Below are positions 1 through 6,070 of a stretch of 6,786 nt of DNA, piece after piece. Both the position numbers and the translations under genes were made by a program. The DNA comes from Treponema sp. (lineage in GTDB: Bacteria; Spirochaetota; Spirochaetia; Treponematales; Breznakiellaceae), in NCBI GenBank assembly GCA_031284195.1, contig JAITAI010000278.1, forward strand, positions 1 to 6,786. Reading direction: 5' to 3'. The notes under the pieces are model-generated. The model did no database searches. It saw only the letters and a list, made by a program, of their open reading frames with translations, and was not told the origin of the DNA. Position 1 is the first letter of the stretch. Each line of letters begins with the position of its first letter.

Positions 1-25
1 CAGGATTGGGTTAAGCTTATTCATG

Positions 26-89
26 CCTCAAACTCCTTTTTTAGGTGATTTAGTGTGGTAACTTCATCATTCTATACGAGGAGTTGAGG
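26..89. repeat. Imperfect inverted repeat upstream of the small exported-protein gene
   Basis: CCTCAAACTCCT at 26-37 is mirrored by AGGAGTTGAGG at 79-89, with one unpaired base and about 41 bases between the arms. No T-run follows on the plus strand close enough to call an intrinsic terminator. It could be a weak transcript end of a gene lying left of the window, or chance. The rest of 1-168 is AT-rich, and I see no gene in it that I can support. Confidence 0.25.
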
Positions 90-114
90 TTTTTCAATTA
101 CTCCTTATTCTATT

Positions 115-143
115 TTGGATACTAGTGATAATATACATAGAAT
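115..143 (+). promoter_or_regulatory. Candidate sigma70-type promoter of the YbjN-like gene
   Basis: TTGGAT at 115-120 and TAGAAT at 138-143 are separated by 17 bases. The -10 matches TATAAT at five of six positions and the -35 at three of six. Transcription would begin near 150, leaving a leader of about 20 nt with the GGAGG ribosome site at 158-162. The surrounding DNA is very AT-rich, so chance matches are likely. Confidence 0.35.
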
Positions 144-168
144 ATACAAATATATATGGAGGTTTTGA

Positions 169-624
169 ATGAACAAGAAATTTGGATTAATTTCTATTGG
201 TTTTATGTTGCTTGTCAATGGGTTGCATGCACAAATGTCAAAATCACAATTACAAGAAATGTATGTAACTTATCTTAGAGAACAGGGCTATCAATCAAAT
301 GTCGATTCGGACGGAGATGTTACATTTAAGGTAGAAGGACGTAATTTTTATATTGCCGTTGACGAGGATGATTTAGAATCATTTAGGATTGTATATCCAA
401 ATTTTTGGGAAATTGAGTCCGTAGAAGAAAGATTAAAGGCTTATGAAGCGGCTATGTATGTAACAAGAACTAGAAAAGTCGCCAGAGTATATATTACTTC
501 ATGGGACAATACATCAATAGATGCAAATATTTTTTTAGGAAACCCCGAAGACTTTAAATTGCATTTTAGACGTATGATAGATGTGGTATTAATAGCAAGA
601 AGAGATTTTATAGATAAAATGTGA
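169..624 (+). CDS. Small exported protein, YbjN-like (function unknown)
   Basis: A 151-residue protein starting at an ATG with GGAGG at 158-162, six bases upstream. Residues 1-22 look like a classical signal peptide: MNKK, a hydrophobic core and an Ala-Gln ending (LHAQ), so the mature protein of about 129 residues is probably periplasmic. The mature part has alternating acidic and aromatic stretches. Its order (N-terminal helix, 'DGDVTFKVEGRNFYI' strands, a long helix with 'RLKAYEAAMYV', a final strand and helix) resembles YbjN-domain proteins related to the type III secretion chaperone fold. That match is from memory of the pattern and is tentative. There is no catalytic motif. The gene is strikingly AT-rich (about 28 percent GC in one 60-base line I counted, against 58 percent in a deacylase line), which suggests foreign origin. 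It is followed immediately by a GC-rich palindromic stretch. It stands alone with no obvious operon partner. Confidence 0.8.
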   Translation: MNKKFGLISIGFMLLVNGLHAQMSKSQLQEMYVTYLREQGYQSNVDSDGDVTFKVEGRNFYIAVDEDDLESFRIVYPNFWEIESVEERLKAYEAAMYVTRTRKVARVYITSWDNTSIDANIFLGNPEDFKLHFRRMIDVVLIARRDFIDKM

Positions 625-632
625 TAATAATG

Positions 633-965
633 CCCAAACGGCGCATAATAGGCCTATATATATGCGCGCCAACTGCCGTCGGCGACGCCGCCAGTAGGCG
701 GCTCGGGGTTCGGCTGACTCTGGTTTCCGCGCCCCAGCGTAGCTGGGGAACACTCCATTCCCACGCCGTTGCTCCTGTACATTTTGCTAGCCCTGGTCGC
801 GTTCCTTTGGAACGATGCTTCGGCATATATGCCGCCGCAAAGCCCTTATTCGCATCTGGCAAAACGCCGTAAACAGCCAGAACGATACAAGGGATCAAAA
901 AGCTCTGATTCAGCGTTACGGTTGTCGGCAGGGTAAGGCCTATGGGGTGGGGTCTAGCCCACCCC
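633..965. repeat. Palindrome-rich GC-rich element, probable dispersed repeat or structured RNA
   Basis: This gap between the AT-rich gene and the symporter operon contains no convincing gene but many inverted repeats. GCGCATA pairs at 641-647/661-667 around the palindrome ATAGGCCTAT (648-657). GCCGCC/GGCGGC lies at 687-692/697-702 with a 4-base loop, and CCCCAGC/GCTGGGG at 732-738/742-748 with a 3-base loop. CGTTCC/GGAACG lies at 800-805/809-814 with a TTT loop, CGGCATATATGCCG at 821-834 is a perfect palindrome, and TCTGGC/GCCAGA lies at 855-860/876-881. Long frames are open on both strands (plus 621-872; minus 608-1216 running into the symporter), but neither has a good ribosome site or a recognisable domain. 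Such two-strand openness with serial hairpins is typical of multicopy extragenic repeats; copy number could not be tested here. Confidence 0.5.
944..965 (-). terminator. Strong hairpin just after the symporter stop, possible transcript end
   Basis: GGGGTGGG at 944-951 pairs perfectly with CCCACCCC at 958-965 across a 6-base loop. It begins 7 bases beyond the symporter stop codon at 973-975. There is no T-run on either side, so it is not a textbook intrinsic terminator. It may stabilise the operon's 3' end or act with Rho. Being symmetric, it could also act on transcripts coming from the left. Confidence 0.5.
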
Positions 966-972
966 AGGACTT

Positions 973-2472
973 TCATGAATAGCGGGACTTTTCTACAAGG
1001 GCAAGCCGCTCTGCTTCGGATAGCTCCACTTTCTTGGTACCTAAAGATACCACTACCGCGAAGACCAGGGTTACCAGGGTAGCGGGAATAGCAGGCCCGG
1101 TGAAAATGCCTTTGATATAGTTCTGGAAGGGTGCGAACCCCAAATAGAGGATCCCAAACAGGGTCCCGGAGAACAGAGAGGCCAGTCCTCCCTGCCAGGT
1201 TACCCGTTTCCAGCAAGCCCCCAAGAACATGGCTACCGATACTCCAGGAATAATCGAACCGATGACATTGCTGATATAGCTCATGATGTCTTTGGCAAAG
1301 AGGGTAGCAAAAAAAGCGCCTCCCAAGGTGAGGACCACCCCGATGCGGGACCAGTGTTTGATGGCTTGTTCAGGCATGGCTTTTTTGGCAAATATCGGAT
1401 AAATATCTTGGATCAAGATTGTTACCCCCGCAATGGCATCGGAATCCCCTGAAGACATAGTGGCTGAAAGCCCGGCGATCATAAAGAGCAGGCCCAGAAC
1501 CGGCCCCAGTACGATAGTTGCCACATAGGCAAAGGCAAAGTCAGGCTGTTGCAGCACCGCAGCAGCGCCGTTTTTAGTGGCAATGGTAAAAGCCGCCATA
1601 CCTATAAGGGCCGGAAGCAGGGAGAACACCAAAAGGAGTATTGCCGAACGGATAAAGGCGGTACTGGCGGCTTTGTCGCTCTTGGCAGTATAAATACGCA
1701 TCCGATAGGTGGGAGTGCCGAGGCCGGGAATAATAATAGAAAAGATCAGGGAAATAAGCGCCATAGCCCCCATGGATTCAACCCCATAAAAGCTCAAGTT
1801 ACCCGCTTTTCCCTCAGCCTGTAAGGTGGCGGTAATCTCACCCCAACCTCCGGCGGTGGGAATAGCGATGAAGGTAATGGCGATAAAACCTATCACAATG
1901 ATGATGAGCTGCACCAAATCGGTCCACACCACCGCTAGGTAACCGCCGATGATGACGTAGACCCCAAAGGCGCATACGGTAATGATCCGGGCAAGAATGG
2001 GATCAATGCCGGTGATGTAGCCTAGGTAGGTGGCCCCGCCGTTAATGTGATTACCCAGCCATACGATCTCTACGAGATACATCATGAAACTCATCACGAT
2101 CTTCACATGCCGGTCTCCGTTGTAGTGAAATTGGGCTTCTTCCGCCATGGTGAGGAAGTTCTTTGAACGGAGTTTGCTGTGATTGGCCACCAGGACCAAA
2201 GACAAAAGCCCCAAAGCCGCTCCCAATCCATAGGCTGAACCGTACCAGCCGAAACGGAACCCATTGGAAGTGGCCCCCAAGGCGGAACCTGTACCGATAA
2301 AGGTAGCCCCCATGGTGGCAAAAATGAGAAATACCGGTAATTGTCCTCCTCCGGTGAGATAATTCTTTCCATCTGATTTACCTCTGGAAGAAAAATAGCC
2401 CACCAGTATCATGATAAAGACATACCCAATAAACCCAATGATAAAAAACGTTGTATTTACATTGGCAACCAT
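973..2472 (-). CDS. Sodium:solute symporter (SSS family)
   Basis: A 499-residue inner-membrane protein with about 13 predicted hydrophobic segments, the first at roughly residues 8-27, and a charged C-terminal tail. This is the usual size of the SSS (COG0591) family of Na+-driven importers. Family marks include 'ATMGATFIGTGSALG' (52-66) in the region of the first core helix, 'GGYLAVVWTDLVQ' (176-188), and 'GLSATMSSGDSDAIAG' (334-349). The paired serines of the last segment lie where the family's sodium site is expected. The start chosen is the ATG at 2470-2472, preceded by GGGGAGG five bases away; a TTG 15 codons upstream has no comparable site and adds no membrane segment. It is the third and last gene of the minus-strand operon after ridA, and a strong hairpin follows its stop. 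The substrate cannot be read from sequence. The neighbours suggest an acylated D-amino acid, a D-amino acid or an amino-sugar acid. Confidence 0.93.
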   Translation of the reverse strand: MVANVNTTFFIIGFIGYVFIMILVGYFSSRGKSDGKNYLTGGGQLPVFLIFATMGATFIGTGSALGATSNGFRFGWYGSAYGLGAALGLLSLVLVANHSKLRSKNFLTMAEEAQFHYNGDRHVKIVMSFMMYLVEIVWLGNHINGGATYLGYITGIDPILARIITVCAFGVYVIIGGYLAVVWTDLVQLIIIVIGFIAITFIAIPTAGGWGEITATLQAEGKAGNLSFYGVESMGAMALISLIFSIIIPGLGTPTYRMRIYTAKSDKAASTAFIRSAILLLVFSLLPALIGMAAFTIATKNGAAAVLQQPDFAFAYVATIVLGPVLGLLFMIAGLSATMSSGDSDAIAGVTILIQDIYPIFAKKAMPEQAIKHWSRIGVVLTLGGAFFATLFAKDIMSYISNVIGSIIPGVSVAMFLGACWKRVTWQGGLASLFSGTLFGILYLGFAPFQNYIKGIFTGPAIPATLVTLVFAVVVSLGTKKVELSEAERLALVEKSRYS

Positions 2473-2477
2473 ACAAA

Positions 2478-2484
2478 CCTCCCC
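2478..2484 (-). promoter_or_regulatory. Ribosome binding site deciding the symporter start
   Basis: On the minus strand GGGGAGG ends five bases before the ATG at 2472. It is far better than anything before the upstream TTG at 2515-2517 and fixes the shorter, 499-residue protein. Confidence 0.75.
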
Positions 2485-2503
2485 ATAGGGATCGTATACA
2501 TAG

Positions 2504-2523
2504 GGGGTCTTATACAAGACCCC
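2504..2523 (-). promoter_or_regulatory. Intercistronic hairpin between ridA and the symporter gene
   Basis: GGGGTCTT at 2504-2511 and AAGACCCC at 2516-2523 form a perfect 8-bp stem with a 4-base loop. It lies 15 bases after the ridA stop and 31 bases before the symporter ATG on the minus strand. No T-run follows. It may be a processing or stability element setting the ratio of the soluble enzymes to the transporter. The C-run of the downstream arm could alternatively pair with the G-run of the symporter's ribosome site, but that is speculation. Confidence 0.45.
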
Positions 2524-2538
2524 AGAAGAACCATAGGA

Positions 2539-2940
2539 CTATTTTTTTGCCGCCCACATCTCGATTTCGACGAGAATCCCGGGAAGCAGCTTGGTCTGCA
2601 CTGCGGTGCGTACTGGCCGGGGCGCTGGGACAAGCTCGGTATACACTTCGTTCATGGCGTCCCATTCGTCCAGGTTGACCATAAAGATATTCACTTTGAA
2701 CACATCTTCCAGGGTACAGTGAGCACTGGCAAGCTGACGCTGGCAGTTTTCAAGGGTATACTGGGTTTGGGTCTTGATATCCTTACCCACCAGGGTTCCT
2801 TCGGGGTCAACTGCTACTTGGCCGGAAATAACCACCAGCTTTGAAGCGGTGATTTCCAACACCGGTGAGTACGGCCCGGCAGTACGGTGCTGGGATGCAC
2901 CTTCGGGAAGGCGCTTGGCCCTTTCCTGTTCTTTTTCCAT
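2539..2940 (-). CDS. RidA/YjgF-family enamine/imine deaminase
   Basis: A 133-residue protein of the Rid (YjgF/YER057c/UK114) family, whose members are trimeric cytosolic enzymes that hydrolyse reactive 2-aminoacrylate-type enamines/imines to 2-keto acids and ammonia. Visible marks are 'AGPYSP' (21-26, with the tyrosine of the active-site rim), 'ISGQVAVDPEGTLVG' (38-52), the active-site arginine in 'PVRTAVQ' (Arg111) and 'GILVEIEMWA' (121-130, with Glu125 in the usual VEIE position). The arginine is what separates active RidA-type deaminases from inactive paralogues. The extra roughly 10 charged residues at the N-terminus are slightly unusual. The gene starts 11 bases after the stop of the SelA-like gene, and its ribosome site overlaps that stop, so the two are probably translated together. 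Next to a PLP lyase its likely task is to discharge the enamine product. Symbol left blank because several Rid subfamilies exist. Confidence 0.92.
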   Translation of the reverse strand: MEKEQERAKRLPEGASQHRTAGPYSPVLEITASKLVVISGQVAVDPEGTLVGKDIKTQTQYTLENCQRQLASAHCTLEDVFKVNIFMVNLDEWDAMNEVYTELVPAPRPVRTAVQTKLLPGILVEIEMWAAKK

Positions 2941-2947
2941 TGAATAT

Positions 2948-2953
2948 TCCTTT
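2948..2953 (-). promoter_or_regulatory. ridA-like gene ribosome site overlapping the upstream stop codon
   Basis: On the minus strand the TAA stop of the SelA-like gene runs straight into AAAGGA, followed seven bases later by the ATG at 2940. The overlap suggests translational coupling of lyase and deaminase. Confidence 0.5.
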
Positions 2954-4061
2954 ACCTGAGCGCTTGGAGCCGCTTAATGATGATTTCCGTTTCCCCTGCT
3001 TTGAGGGACATAGGATTGATGAAAATGCCCTGTAAGTTTTCGCTGTAAGCATAGATGGGCGGTTTCCCCTGGAGTAAAAAATCTTGTACATATTCCGGGG
3101 TATACCGGGGATTGGTGATTTCCAGAAAAGCCCGGGCAATGGGCTGACCTGCTTCATTGGGGAAACTACGCCGGACGGTGAAGATCCCTTTTCCATCCAA
3201 GGCTTCTTGTAGGGCAACAATCTGGGCCTCGCACCAGGCATACCGGGCATGGTGATCCATAGACACGTATTGTTTGATCGCCGCATACAAACCGGCCAGC
3301 TCTTCCCGTCCCACTTTCAGCATCCGCCCGATACCGTAATGGGGAAAGCCAATGGCCGTAACCCGGTCTATAAGTTCTTGGCAGCCCACCATAAGCCCAC
3401 TGGCCTGGGGGCCTCGGAGGTCTTTACCGCCGCTGAACAGGGTTATGGCAGCGCCCTGTTCAGAAAAACGCCAGAGGTTCTCCACCGGCGGAAGCTGCGC
3501 TGCAGCATCCACAATCACCGGCACCTCTTTTGCTTTGGCCTTCTTCACCAGCACATCCAAAGGCAAAAAGCCTGGAGCCACCCAGGCGCTTGAGGCAAAA
3601 TAAATCGCCGCAGTATGTTCGTCGATGGAGTATTCCAGATCTGCTTCTGTAGGGGGAAAGATCCGGTTCGGGAAGGACAACTCCCGATACGCGGCCCCCA
3701 GGTGGCCAATCACCAGATCATAGGGGTTGCGGTGGGCCTTGAACATCAAAATAGTACAGGATGCGATCTGGTCCTTGGTAAGATAATAAAAGGGCTTACC
3801 CAGCTTCCGTTCAATACATGCGGCAATGGCGAGGTACAACCCTGCGGCTGCCCCATTACTCACATAGGCTGCTTCGTTTTTGGTCAGCTTTGCAATTGCC
3901 TGGTGAGCCGCCTTTTGAAAATCCCGAAGCGACACAAAATTCCGAGCCGCGCTGTTCATGGCTTCCAGGGTTTCTTCGCTCATCCGGGAACCCCCCAAAA
4001 CAGTGTAGGTCCCTGCGGCGTTAATAATCGGGCTTACCCCTAATTCGTCGTAAATATCCAT
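2952..4061 (-). CDS. SelA-like PLP-dependent lyase (DgaE/COG1921 type)
   Basis: A 369-residue fold-type I PLP enzyme of the SelA-like group. Relatives include D-glucosaminate-6-phosphate ammonia-lyase (DgaE), and many uncharacterised catabolic members exist. Visible marks are 'YDELGVSPIINAAGTYTVLGGSRM' (4-27), typical of the N-terminus; 'SNGAAAGL' (68-75) of the phosphate-binding loop; 'VIVDAAAQLPP' with Asp185, expected to contact the pyridine nitrogen; and 'FSGGKDLRGPQASG' with Lys213 as the Schiff-base lysine. True selenocysteine synthase is around 460 residues with an extra N-terminal domain, absent here, so a role in selenocysteine synthesis is unlikely. The ATG at 4059-4061 was chosen because relatives begin just before 'YDELGV'. 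A start 14 codons upstream has no ribosome site, though the one here (AGAGAG) is also weak. First gene of the operon with ridA and the symporter. The likely reaction is elimination of ammonia from an amino acid or amino-sugar acid; the substrate is unknown. Confidence 0.85.
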   Translation of the reverse strand: MDIYDELGVSPIINAAGTYTVLGGSRMSEETLEAMNSAARNFVSLRDFQKAAHQAIAKLTKNEAAYVSNGAAAGLYLAIAACIERKLGKPFYYLTKDQIASCTILMFKAHRNPYDLVIGHLGAAYRELSFPNRIFPPTEADLEYSIDEHTAAIYFASSAWVAPGFLPLDVLVKKAKAKEVPVIVDAAAQLPPVENLWRFSEQGAAITLFSGGKDLRGPQASGLMVGCQELIDRVTAIGFPHYGIGRMLKVGREELAGLYAAIKQYVSMDHHARYAWCEAQIVALQEALDGKGIFTVRRSFPNEAGQPIARAFLEITNPRYTPEYVQDFLLQGKPPIYAYSENLQGIFINPMSLKAGETEIIIKRLQALR

Positions 4062-4152
4062 CTTTTCTCTCTTTACTGTCTTGCCTTGGGGCACAAAGCC
4101 CATGATTGAACTGATTTTCGCTCATCGGTTTCCCCAAAACAGTACGATTCTA

Positions 4153-4180
4153 AGTATACTAAACTTCAAGCGCTTGTCAA
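4153..4180 (-). promoter_or_regulatory. Promoter of the lyase-ridA-symporter operon
   Basis: On the minus strand a perfect TTGACA (-35, 4175-4180) is followed after 16 bases by TATACT (-10, 4153-4158, five of six to consensus). Transcription would start near 4146, giving a leader of about 85 nt before the ATG at 4061. This is the clearest promoter in the window. Confidence 0.75.
4167..4176. promoter_or_regulatory. LacI-family-type operator inside the operon promoter
   Basis: CAAGCGCTTG is a perfect 10-bp palindrome lying in the spacer and touching the -35 box of the minus-strand promoter. Its core AAGCGCTT, with central CG, is the classic core of operators bound by LacI/GalR/CcpA-type repressors. 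A protein bound here would block RNA polymerase. No regulator gene is in the window, so the binding protein is inferred. Confidence 0.5.
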
Positions 4181-4185
4181 GTAAC

Positions 4186-4239
4186 GAAAACCGTGAAATA
4201 CTTCGTATTTCTTCTTCTTCTAGGGCAGAAAACCGTGAA
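4186..4239. repeat. Pair of 12-bp direct repeats in the divergent control region
   Basis: GAAAACCGTGAA occurs exactly at 4186-4197 and 4228-4239. The start-to-start distance is 42 bp, which is four turns of the helix, so both copies face the same side of DNA. They lie just upstream of the -35 of the minus operon and upstream of the plus-strand deacylase gene, as expected for activator or regulator half-sites. Confidence 0.5.
4195..4211. promoter_or_regulatory. Dyad-symmetric candidate operator
   Basis: GAAATAC at 4195-4201 and GTATTTC at 4205-4211 are perfect inverted repeats around TTC, overlapping the end of the first direct repeat. The size and spacing fit a dimeric helix-turn-helix regulator site. 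It lies between the two divergent transcription units. Confidence 0.4.
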
Positions 4240-4277
4240 TCTTTGTGAATAAAAACAAAAGAAAAGTACCCTAACCC

Positions 4278-4319
4278 TTTTCTGTTTCTTTTTTTTCTGT
4301 TTTTTTCTATCTTTATATT
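4278..4319 (+). promoter_or_regulatory. Phased T-tracts and candidate -10 box for the deacylase gene
   Basis: A pyrimidine-rich run contains T8 (4289-4296) and T7 (4300-4306), whose centres are about 10.5 bp apart, as in intrinsically curved DNA. TATATT at 4314-4319 is the best -10 candidate for the plus-strand gene; no good -35 is visible at 16-18 bp, which would suit an activated promoter. The start would fall near 4326, giving a leader of about 70 nt. Confidence 0.35.
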
Positions 4320-4385
4320 AAGAAGAGACCCCTGATGGCAGGAGAGACCCTCGATTAGCGGTATAAACTTTTTTACATCCGATAC

Positions 4386-4391
4386 AGGAGG
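4386..4391 (+). promoter_or_regulatory. Ribosome binding site deciding the deacylase start
   Basis: AGGAGG ends seven bases before the ATG at 4399 but only one base before an in-frame ATG at 4393. The spacing makes 4399 the real start, two codons downstream of the longest reading. Confidence 0.75.
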
Positions 4392-4398
4392 GATGTGT

Positions 4399-6003
4399 AT
4401 GCTGGATTGTATCATTACCCATGGCCGTATTGTAGACGGCAGCAGAGGAACGCCGTACCTCGGAGATATCGGTATTCATGAGGGAAAGATTGCCTGTATC
4501 AAGCCCTGGGGCAGCGGCCTTGCAGCAGCCCGAAGCATTGACGCTGCAAACCAGTATGTGAGTCCAGGGTTTATCGATATGCACCGCCATGAGGACGCAG
4601 TGGTGTTTAGTCCCGGATACGGAGAAGTGCAACTTCGCCAGGGTATCACCAGCGCAATCAGCGGAAACTGCGGCTTAAGCATTGTACCCTTTCCCTCCAA
4701 GCAGCGGGCCCTGATTGCCGCCTACTTAAAACCCATCATCGGAATACTCCCGGAGGATAAGGAATTTGAGACCTTGGGGGACTACCTGGGACTGCTTGAA
4801 AAGCAGCCTCTACCGCTCAATGTGGGGATGCTTATCGGTAACGGCACGATCCGTATGGCAGTGCAAGGGTTTGAAAAAAGCAGGCTTTCAAAAGAAGGGG
4901 TACAGCAGGCCCGGGCTTATCTTGAAGAGGCCTTGCAAAACGGCGCCTTCGGCGTATCCCTGGGCCTAGCCTATATGCCTGAAAACTGCTATGACCAGGC
5001 AGGCTTCATCGAAGTCCTGGAACCGATCCGCGGTTCATCGGTTCCCCTGGTAACCCATATCCGGGGAGAGGGCAATCTGCTGGTAGAATCCCTAGAAGAG
5101 CTTGTTGCCCTGGCAGAAGCGCTCCAGGTCCCCCTGCATATCAGTCATTATAAATGCGTGGGGTCTAAGAACTGGGGGCATTTGCTCCATAAGGCCACCG
5201 GCACCTTGGACCGTGCCCGGGACCGGGGCCTGCAAATTACCCTGGACGTCTACCCTTGGACTGCAGGGGCAAGCCAACTTGCCCAAGTGCTGCCTCCAGA
5301 ATACCTGGAGGGAGGTTTGGCAAAAGCCGCAGCCCGGCTTAAAGACCCGGCATTACGGCGGGAGTGCGCGCGTATCCTCTCCGAGCCCAATGAGCGCTTT
5401 GAGAATCAGATTGACCTTATCGGCTGGGAGAACATCATGGTAAGCTCGGTACATACCGAACAGAACCAGCCGTATATAGGCAAAAGGATCACCGAAATTG
5501 CCCAGGAACGGGGCTGTGATCCAGTGGACGCTGCTTTTGATTTACTCATCGAGGAAACTGGGGATGTGGCTATGGTAAATTTTATCGCCTGTGAAGCAGA
5601 TATTAAGACCATCTTGCAGTACCCGTACAGTTCGGTGATTTCTGATGCGGTCTATCCTGCCGGGGGACTACCGCATCCACGGCAATACGGTACATTCCCC
5701 AAGCTCCTCTCAGAATACGTCCGGGATCAGAAGATCCTCACCCTTCCAGAGGCTATCCACAAAATAACCCAAGGGCCGGCGTCGGTATTTTCAATCTCCC
5801 ACAAGGGACGTATTGCCGAAGGGTATGACGCGGACCTGGTGATCTTTGATTTGGAAAAGATCGAAAACCACGCCAGTTACGTTGAACCCCGTGGATTGGG
5901 TACAGGTTTTAGCTATGTCCTGGTAAACGGCGTTGTAGCCAATGACCACGATACCTACTACGGTACCGCCTCGGGGAAGGTACTCAGACGGAAGGGAACC
6001 TGA
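4399..6003 (+). CDS. N-acyl-D-amino-acid deacylase (D-aminoacylase family amidohydrolase)
   Basis: A 534-residue zinc amidohydrolase of the D-aminoacylase group (COG3653), which cleaves N-acyl-D-amino acids to a D-amino acid and a carboxylate in the cytoplasm. The N-terminal beta-sandwich piece 'IITHGRIVDGSRGTPYLGDIGI' is followed by the barrel with metal ligands His62 and His64 in 'IDMHRHED', the bridging Cys91 in 'SGNCGLS', His220 in 'THIRGE' and His250 in 'HISHYK'. The likely catalytic Asp416 is in 'ISDAVYP', with the substrate-side Lys252, Tyr285 ('DVYPWT') and Arg428 ('LPHPR'). These match the set I recall for the Alcaligenes faecalis enzyme (His67, His69, Cys96, His220, His250, Asp366), so an active enzyme is expected. 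'GRIAEGYDADLVIFD' near the C-terminus closes the sandwich domain. Length is about 50 residues above that enzyme. It is divergent from the lyase operon and shares its control region. Whether it prefers D-Glu, D-Asp or neutral substrates cannot be told. Confidence 0.92.
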   Translation: MLDCIITHGRIVDGSRGTPYLGDIGIHEGKIACIKPWGSGLAAARSIDAANQYVSPGFIDMHRHEDAVVFSPGYGEVQLRQGITSAISGNCGLSIVPFPSKQRALIAAYLKPIIGILPEDKEFETLGDYLGLLEKQPLPLNVGMLIGNGTIRMAVQGFEKSRLSKEGVQQARAYLEEALQNGAFGVSLGLAYMPENCYDQAGFIEVLEPIRGSSVPLVTHIRGEGNLLVESLEELVALAEALQVPLHISHYKCVGSKNWGHLLHKATGTLDRARDRGLQITLDVYPWTAGASQLAQVLPPEYLEGGLAKAAARLKDPALRRECARILSEPNERFENQIDLIGWENIMVSSVHTEQNQPYIGKRITEIAQERGCDPVDAAFDLLIEETGDVAMVNFIACEADIKTILQYPYSSVISDAVYPAGGLPHPRQYGTFPKLLSEYVRDQKILTLPEAIHKITQGPASVFSISHKGRIAEGYDADLVIFDLEKIENHASYVEPRGLGTGFSYVLVNGVVANDHDTYYGTASGKVLRRKGT

Positions 6004-6070
6004 TAGATCAGGGTACCGGGAGAGTTAGACCTAACCTTGGTCAAGGGTCAGACATAGCATTAGTCAAAGG

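Noticed and set aside
2..61. Possible C-terminal end of a gene entering from the left (plus strand, TAA at 59-61; another frame ends at 46-48)
   Set aside because: Only about 15-20 codons in two competing frames, with no recognisable motif.
621..872. Plus-strand frame of 83 codons after the YbjN-like gene
   Set aside because: It begins inside or at the stop of the preceding gene without its own ribosome site and follows serial hairpins. It is probably a spurious frame of the repeat, though transcription through it cannot be excluded.
608..1216. Long minus-strand frame of 202 codons across the palindromic region
   Set aside because: Its first third overlaps the symporter's coding sequence in another frame, it has no ribosome site or recognisable domain, and the rest lies in the palindromic repeat-like stretch.
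2473..2517. 15-residue N-terminal extension of the symporter from a TTG codon
   Set aside because: The downstream ATG has GGGGAGG at ideal distance, and the extension overlaps the intercistronic hairpin.
2952..4061. True selenocysteine synthase (selA) with a selenocysteine system nearby
   Set aside because: The protein is too short, lacks the N-terminal domain, and no selB, selenocysteine tRNA or SECIS-like context is present; the catabolic neighbours fit a lyase better.
4062..4103. 14-residue N-terminal extension of the SelA-like protein
   Set aside because: No ribosome site precedes it, and family members begin near 'YDELGV'.
4122..4415. Minus-strand frame of 97 codons in the divergent control region
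   Set aside because: It runs through the promoter, repeats and poly-pyrimidine tract and is rich in low-complexity residues, with no ribosome site.
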